Below, one piece after another: positions 7,268-9,388 of a stretch of 9,388 nt of DNA. The stretch is from the NCBI GenBank assembly GCA_002353825.1, contig DEKJ01000027.1:61500-70887 (forward strand). The letters run 5' to 3'. The notes under the pieces were generated by a model. That model saw only the letters and a list, made by a program, of their open reading frames with translations, made no database searches and had not been told where the DNA came from. Positions within the stretch are counted from its first letter, which is position 1, and each line of letters begins with the position of its first letter. The position numbers and the translations under genes are program-made. The stretch comes from Prevotella sp. UBA2725 (GTDB lineage Bacteria > Bacteroidota > Bacteroidia > Bacteroidales > Bacteroidaceae).

Positions 7268-8296
7268 TCAATTGTTGCGTAGCCGCTCTCTCAGTTTTCC
7301 GCTGTGTCTCATATACGCCATAAGGAGGATGACACTCAGGAAGGCAAAGCCAAGCGAGACTACATAGAGTACGCTGGCAAAGGAGTCGTAAAGACCATGG
7401 AGCGTAGCAGGAATGACTAGAGCGAGGAACCACAAAGCATGACGATAACGGGGATAGAGACCCGCCATGCCAATGAAATAACCGGCGATGCCACACCAGA
7501 TAGCATGGATAAACGGCAGAGACGTCAGTCGTGCAATGTTCAAAATAAACGCCGTGGTATAGTCAGCACGGATATTGATCGTTGTCTGATACTGCACGCC
7601 TTCGAATACACCGAAGGCGATACCCGCCATGAGCCCGTAGTAAACCATCGTCTGCGGCAGCATCGGCTCCCGACTGCGGTGCTGAAGGATAAAGAGCGGG
7701 ATCATCTTCGTGAACTCCTCCGTCAGCCCCACTCCCAAGACATAACCGATGATACTCACTGGGAAAGCAGCCTCCGTGAAAACATTAAAGAAGTTAAGCC
7801 GATGAAGCGTACCGAAGATGAGAAACACTCCGGCCTGCGTGAGAAAGAATGTCCAGATCGTCGTAGAAGTATGAACCTGACGCGTCCGGAACATATAAGC
7901 GAAGAACAGTCCCCAGATCGTAGCGAAATAGAGCGAGACAGCATAGAAGACAAGCAATCCTCCGATAGGAAGGAGCATGATGACGGACAAGGACAGACCT
8001 ACGATAGCGAGGATGAGCAGTCGCTTGTCCTCAAAGAGGGAATGGCGCTCAATATCTTCCTTGGGCAGGATAAAGTCGCGACCCACATGAGCGAGCTGCT
8101 TAAAAAGCGAGCCATTATTCTTTATGCTGGGGCGAATGCCACGGCTGAGCAGCATCTCTTTGATGGTTCCCGACTCTCCTGTCTCCGGATCACGGGCTTT
8201 ATCGTTAAGCAACAGACGACCGTCTTCAACGAACTGAGCCACCACCCGTTCGTCGAATGGACCGTAATCGCGTGTATTTCTCGTGATAATAAGCAT
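7268..8296 (-). CDS. PrsW-family intramembrane protease with N-terminal GYF-like domain
   Basis: Likely membrane-embedded metalloprotease of the PrsW family (CPBP/Abi-related). The founding member, B. subtilis PrsW, performs site-1 cleavage of the anti-sigma factor RsiW; the substrate here is unknown. Family motifs all appear within membrane segments: Glu-193/Glu-194 in GLTEEFTK, Glu-232 in FGVFEGVQY, His-264 in PFIHAIWCGIAGY, and His-300 with Asp-304 in ATLHGLYDS. The conserved Glu and His residues fit metal binding and catalysis. Before the first helix (about residue 92) the N-terminus has a GYF_2-like domain (YGPFDERVVAQFVEDGRL, 11-28, through about 50), a fold associated with protein binding. 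About eight hydrophobic segments follow. The ATG at 8294-8296 puts this domain at the extreme N-terminus, as expected. The gene starts 9 bp after the metA stop, so it is probably co-transcribed with metA, and is followed after 68 bp by the antiporter. No sigma/anti-sigma pair is in the window. Confidence 0.88.
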   Translation of the reverse strand: MLIITRNTRDYGPFDERVVAQFVEDGRLLLNDKARDPETGESGTIKEMLLSRGIRPSIKNNGSLFKQLAHVGRDFILPKEDIERHSLFEDKRLLILAIVGLSLSVIMLLPIGGLLVFYAVSLYFATIWGLFFAYMFRTRQVHTSTTIWTFFLTQAGVFLIFGTLHRLNFFNVFTEAAFPVSIIGYVLGVGLTEEFTKMIPLFILQHRSREPMLPQTMVYYGLMAGIAFGVFEGVQYQTTINIRADYTTAFILNIARLTSLPFIHAIWCGIAGYFIGMAGLYPRYRHALWFLALVIPATLHGLYDSFASVLYVVSLGFAFLSVILLMAYMRHSGKLRERLRNN

Positions 8297-8305
8297 AAGG
8301 GTAAC

Positions 8306-9223
8306 TTATTTGATATCGCTAATGTTATACGGAGTCTCCTGATAGACGTAGTAGTCGATCCAGTTGCTATAGAATAGGTTAGCAGCCGACCGCCAACGCA
8401 CCTTGTAGCCTCGCTCCGGATCATCATCCCGGTAATAGTGCTGTGGCATAGCCACATCGTCGCGCTTGCCGAGGTCACGCTTATACTCGGCATCAAGGGT
8501 ATTGGGAGCATACTCCAAGTGACCAAGAATATAGAAGTCACGGCCCCCACGAGAAGAGACGATACTCACCCCGGCCTCAGGAGAGGTAGCAATAATATGC
8601 AGTTCCGGCACCTTGTCGATATCGGCTTTCCGCACTTCCGTATGGCGGGAGTGTGGCATGTAGAACATGTCGTCGAAGCCACGGAAGATAGGCAGGTGCT
8701 CATCGCAGGGATATGTCTTGAAGATGCCGAACTTTTTCATCGGCAACTGATACTTGGGGATGCCGTAGAAATGATACAAGGCAGCCATGGCTCCCCAACA
8801 GAGGTAAAGCGTTGACTGTACATTATGGCGGGCCCAATCGACAATTTCGTTGAACTCCTTCCAATAGTCGACATTCTCATAAGGGATGGTCTCCACAGGT
8901 GCACCCGTGACGATCATGCCGTCGAACTTCTGCTTCATCAGTTCCTCAGAGTCACGATAGAACATCATCATATGCTCAATGGGAGTGTTCTTCGAGGTGT
9001 GGCTCTTGAGCTTCATGAAATAAATCTCCATCTGCAATGGTGTGTTGGACAGAAGCCGGACGAGATCGGTCTCTGTCGTCACTTTCATCGGCATGAGGTT
9101 GAGAATGACGATGCGCAGCGGACGAATCTGTTGAGAATGAGCACGCGTCTCATCCATCACGAAGATATTCTCTTTCTTGAGGATATCGATGGCGGGGAGT
9201 TTATCGGGTAATCTTAAAGGCAT
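8306..9223 (-). CDS. metA: Homoserine O-acyltransferase, predicted acetyl-CoA type (MetA/MetAA)
   Basis: Cytoplasmic enzyme that acylates L-homoserine in the first committed step of methionine synthesis. The 305-residue length and the start (MPLRLPDKLPA, then ENIFVM) are typical of the MetA family, a class I glutamine-amidotransferase-like fold. The acyl-accepting cysteine is Cys-142 in YLCWGAMAA; His-235 and Glu-237 in GHLEY complete the catalytic set; Lys-163 and Arg-249 sit at the expected substrate-binding positions. Residue 111, in GAPVET, is Glu. Published MetA work links Glu-111 to acetyl-CoA and Gly-111 to succinyl-CoA, so this protein probably makes O-acetyl-homoserine (often named metAA) even if annotated by similarity as a succinyltransferase. 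Unusually for this window, a purine-rich GAAAGGA (9229-9235) lies five bases ahead of the ATG. A promoter-like box lies at 9261-9268. It is the first gene of the right block, 9 bp before the PrsW-like gene. The specificity is a one-residue prediction; the family call is firm. Confidence 0.96.
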   Translation of the reverse strand: MPLRLPDKLPAIDILKKENIFVMDETRAHSQQIRPLRIVILNLMPMKVTTETDLVRLLSNTPLQMEIYFMKLKSHTSKNTPIEHMMMFYRDSEELMKQKFDGMIVTGAPVETIPYENVDYWKEFNEIVDWARHNVQSTLYLCWGAMAALYHFYGIPKYQLPMKKFGIFKTYPCDEHLPIFRGFDDMFYMPHSRHTEVRKADIDKVPELHIIATSPEAGVSIVSSRGGRDFYILGHLEYAPNTLDAEYKRDLGKRDDVAMPQHYYRDDDPERGYKVRWRSAANLFYSNWIDYYVYQETPYNISDIK

Positions 9224-9260
9224 TGTTTTCCTTTCTCTTACATGATATTATTATATAACG

Positions 9261-9268
9261 CAAAGTTA
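9261..9268 (-). promoter_or_regulatory. Bacteroidota-type -7 box upstream of metA
   Basis: Read on the minus strand these bases are TAACTTTG, matching TAnnTTTG and identical to the box ahead of the left block. The -33 region is poor: only a T-rich GTTTTC at 9283-9288 is seen, at a spacing shorter than usual. Transcription would begin near 9254-9256, giving a leader of about 30-33 bases, too short to hold a SAM riboswitch. It probably serves metA, the PrsW-like gene and perhaps the antiporter. Confidence 0.6.
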
Positions 9269-9315
9269 CGAATTAAATAATAGAAAACGGAAGGAAAGCC
9301 AATTTATTTGATATC

Positions 9316-9388
9316 GTTCGGCGTTCGACAAACGATTGTTCGGCGTTCGGCAAACGATTGTTCGACGTTCGGCAAACGATCGTTCGGC
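9316..9388. repeat. 22-bp tandem repeat, three copies plus a partial, at window edge
   Basis: Three head-to-tail 22-bp units lie at 9316-9337, 9338-9359 and 9360-9381, followed by the first seven bases of a fourth before the window ends. The consensus is GTTCGGCGTTCGGC followed by AAACGATT. Unit 1 differs at position 12 (A for G); unit 3 differs at position 6 (A for G) and position 22 (C for T). Each unit contains GTTCG twice, seven bases apart, then the partly inverted CAAACG. ATCGTT at 9313-9318 and AACGAT at 9331-9336 could pair as a six-base stem, and later units pair similarly with one G-T. The array begins about 47 bp upstream of the metA -7 box. It does not resemble a CRISPR array because no spacers separate the units. 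Confidence 0.9.

Noticed and set aside
8306..8318. A 13-base match (TTATTTGATATCG) between the metA end and the sequence at 9304-9316
   Set aside because: A match of this length between two places in a 9.4-kb window is about what chance allows, and the flanks do not match, so I do not call it a repeat or attachment site.
7439..8377. A 312-codon open frame on the plus strand opposite the PrsW-like gene
   Set aside because: It has a highly charged, low-complexity protein with no recognisable domain and lies antisense to a gene whose family motifs are all intact. It is best explained as a shadow of codon bias.
9224..9260. Possible SAM riboswitch or other leader control of metA
   Set aside because: The predicted leader is only about 30 bases, too short for a known SAM riboswitch, and no conserved aptamer-like pairing is visible.
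9316..9388. Possible CRISPR array at the right edge
   Set aside because: The 22-bp units are directly adjacent with no spacers and no cas gene is present; it is a simple tandem repeat.

Overview
The window looks like a piece of a Bacteroidota chromosome, most likely Bacteroidales and plausibly Prevotella or a relative. Two intergenic regions carry a TAACTTTG box matching the Bacteroidota -7 promoter consensus TAnnTTTG. Most genes lack a Shine-Dalgarno sequence. Two proteins open with lipoprotein signal peptides, one of them followed by an acidic stretch typical of this phylum. The genus is an inference; no rRNA or tRNA is present to confirm it.

Layout: two convergent gene blocks meet near 4955. 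The left block (+ strand, 114-4956) holds four genes separated by only 19-22 bp, probably one transcript from the promoter at 86-93. In order they are a lipoprotein with a possible lipocalin-like fold, UDP-glucose 6-dehydrogenase (ugd), formate-tetrahydrofolate ligase (fhs), and a five-helix membrane protein with a lipobox, a possible SH3-like outer domain and a C-terminal zinc ribbon. The right block (- strand, 9223 down to 4953) holds homoserine O-acyltransferase (metA, with the residue predicting acetyl-CoA use), a GYF-like/PrsW-family intramembrane protease and a large cation:proton antiporter with two RCK_C-type domains. The last genes of the two blocks share four bases, so their stop codons overlap.

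The genes do not form one obvious pathway. ugd supplies UDP-glucuronate for surface polysaccharide, fhs feeds formate into one-carbon folate metabolism, and metA commits homoserine to methionine. One-carbon units and methionine are linked metabolically, but the two genes are on opposite strands and probably not co-transcribed. The membrane proteins could relate to envelope or ion stress, but this is inference from family membership only.

Non-coding DNA is scarce. The left edge (1-113) holds the promoter of the left block and perhaps a divergent promoter leading out of the window. The right edge (9224-9388) holds the metA promoter, then a 22-bp tandem repeat that runs off the end. No stretch over 300 bases lacks a gene. 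I see no mobile element, CRISPR array, RNA gene or convincing terminator. The window is mostly ordinary core genome; the best leads are the tandem repeat, the zinc-ribbon membrane protein, the antiporter architecture and the metA-protease-antiporter gene order.
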